Shown here in pieces: positions 7,101-7,278 of a DNA stretch of 7,278 nucleotides; positions within the stretch are counted from its first letter, which is position 1; each line of letters begins with the position of its first letter. The DNA lies in the NCBI GenBank assembly GCA_052388135.1, contig JBQTIM010000221.1:1-7278 (forward strand). Reading direction: 5' to 3'. The DNA comes from JBQTIM01 sp052388135. GTDB lineage: Bacteria; Elusimicrobiota; Elusimicrobia; FEN-1173. Both the position numbers and the translations under genes were made by a program. Under the pieces are notes generated by a model that saw only the letters and a list, made by a program, of their open reading frames with translations, ran no database searches and was not told the origin of the DNA.

Positions 7101-7278
7101 CCCGAAGATCAGGCCGAAATCGGCGGACTTGGCGAAGGTGGAGGAGGAGAAAAGAACCCCGTTGCCCGCGTCGGCATCCGCGTCGATTTGCGCTTTGTAG
7201 ACGGTGGTGGGGCCGTTGTCCGAATCCCATTCGAAGCGCAGGCTGGTTTGCGTGATGTTCGAGAACCGGAGGTTCTGC
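4122..7278 (-). CDS. Large secreted fibronectin type III protein with T9SS/FlgD-like C-terminal domain (C-terminal 1051 aa)
   Basis: The frame stays open to the window edge, so the true start lies outside; the GTG codon at 7061 is internal to an FN3 repeat. Using fragment numbering: FN3 modules at about 1-95, 101-190 and 192-275; an Ala/Pro/Gly linker (about 275-288); an FN3-like module to about 420; an unassigned domain at about 424-560; another FN3-like module ending in YYFKVRARDEAGNW (about 575-665); a Big_5-like bacterial Ig module (about 700-792, IFVRFDEAMH through DRNFNP); a beta-rich domain with an EF-hand-like DADNDGYVD (897-905); and a FlgD-Ig/T9SS type A-like end at about 965-1051 (FPVPFKPS, IRIYTVSGELVREL, W.....GEPLASDVYLYLI, KTGKLLIVR). 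Such proteins are usually surface adhesins or structural or enzyme-bearing exoproteins. No catalytic domain is visible in this part. The next gene encodes a PorV-like partner, fitting cargo-next-to-exporter. The architecture is clear; export by a T9SS-like route is inferred. Confidence 0.88.
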   Translation of the reverse strand, partial: QNLRFSNITQTSLRFEWDSDNGPTTVYKAQIDADADAGNGVLFSSSTFAKSADFGLIFGNVALSTNTLYHLHVQAVGNGSSAGSALVSAFTATLANDPALNPPSFVSVQTSSISVRWAANSNPPGTVYRVQAATGTDFLPVVSSSDTTALSAFLSGLANNTSYYFRAAALNQLGLESGFVQLGATSTLAAPPLFEAFDTSTRTISVSWTENGNPPDTRYEIRDVQPGGHTATLAGTAWTDVDLATNTLHIYEARAVNRNGVPSAYVALGSTRTRAASPPAPAAPGGGTDTQSSVIMTISSGTNPTAAPDRTQFAVQIVADSLPSDVSLAGFFLRPSSLGTKIVGGSPVPIYSTSTFTSLNDPVWGEFGDEWPSNGVIISTGLLSGARYQFAVYARNGDRGEILPGFAGIPTEPGPAALTRTFSGVPLIYLGDVSATVSRVRDVWVNNTLIPFTAHGSYHFHYTFSSGGPASVEETDPGWSGINSPSPAPEHCPDTSCPGSGSANYTGDLAGFRAAGEGEYYLNILGDSFLPPTLVAHGDRLGGLSFRVKVDLQKPAVTSVAGQFDAADPTPITMPTPDQDPYFTWTTDNSQGLPAHRSPIAGYAYSFSTDPAVEPPTAAVDAGISLASPGVAIPGPLAYGTTYYFKVRARDEAGNWSDASAPFVYRAERDAEFPGALSVSYGGVSVAIPSARAHMTVTVGLRPDIFVRFDEAMHGPRMTTGPGLRLFCVRDNLGEPREIPVSAGVSMTGESEVKITPDEDLLYGHLYEVRSTTNAVDRNFNPLRAPLRARFYTIMNPSVFNVMLSDDETVRVEFPVRAWGHDGFMGCAINGDPVRFPMASPARLPSLIVDALASERGNNGAYAQPITIKEFNLYDSGGRRAEGRFSGGVTMTLGYPDADNDGYVDGTSPPVKESALHLSWLDEETKSWVRIPGSQVDPVRNTVTARAPHFSVYGIIGAPALDLAAAYAFPVPFKPSLGHRQITFRHISSLATIRIYTVSGELVRELKESDGDGELKWDVTNQHGEPLASDVYLYLIENNEQKKTGKLLIVR

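Overview
The window reads as a GC-rich stretch from a Gram-negative bacterium with an outer membrane. All four genes that can be supported lie on the minus strand, so transcription runs from position 7278 towards 1. The set is: a secreted multi-domain FN3 protein ending in a T9SS/FlgD-like C-terminal domain, a PorV/PorQ-type outer-membrane barrel fused to TPRs, a second exported TPR protein, and an exported AMIN-domain protein. FN3 modules of the 'NGNPP..TRYE' style beside a PorV-TPR protein recall Elusimicrobiota and related candidate phyla. That placement comes from memory of family style; no rRNA or marker gene is present to confirm it.

Layout in transcription order. (1) 7278-4122: C-terminal 1051 residues of a large FN3 surface or secreted protein, with its 5' end outside the window. 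(2) 3960-1999: signal peptide, PorV-like barrel and about 330 residues of TPR. (3) 1833-484: an exported, all-TPR protein of 449 residues. (4) 487-1: the start of an exported AMIN-domain protein. It begins with GTG, overlaps the stop of gene 3 by 4 bases (GTGA), and runs off the window.

Genes 1-2 and 2-3 are each separated by about 160 bp, and neither gap holds a convincing terminator. The 2-3 gap contains a possible promoter with a perfect TTGACA box. Genes 3 and 4 are probably translationally coupled.

Working model (inference): gene 1 is a cargo whose C-terminal domain resembles type IX secretion sorting domains. Gene 2 is a PorV-like outer-membrane partner carrying its own periplasmic TPR scaffold. 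Genes 3 and 4 add a soluble TPR scaffold and a peptidoglycan-contacting AMIN module. Nothing in the window shows the T9SS translocon, motor or sortase, so the secretion link is a hypothesis built on domain types and adjacency. No RNA genes, mobile elements or CRISPR arrays were seen.
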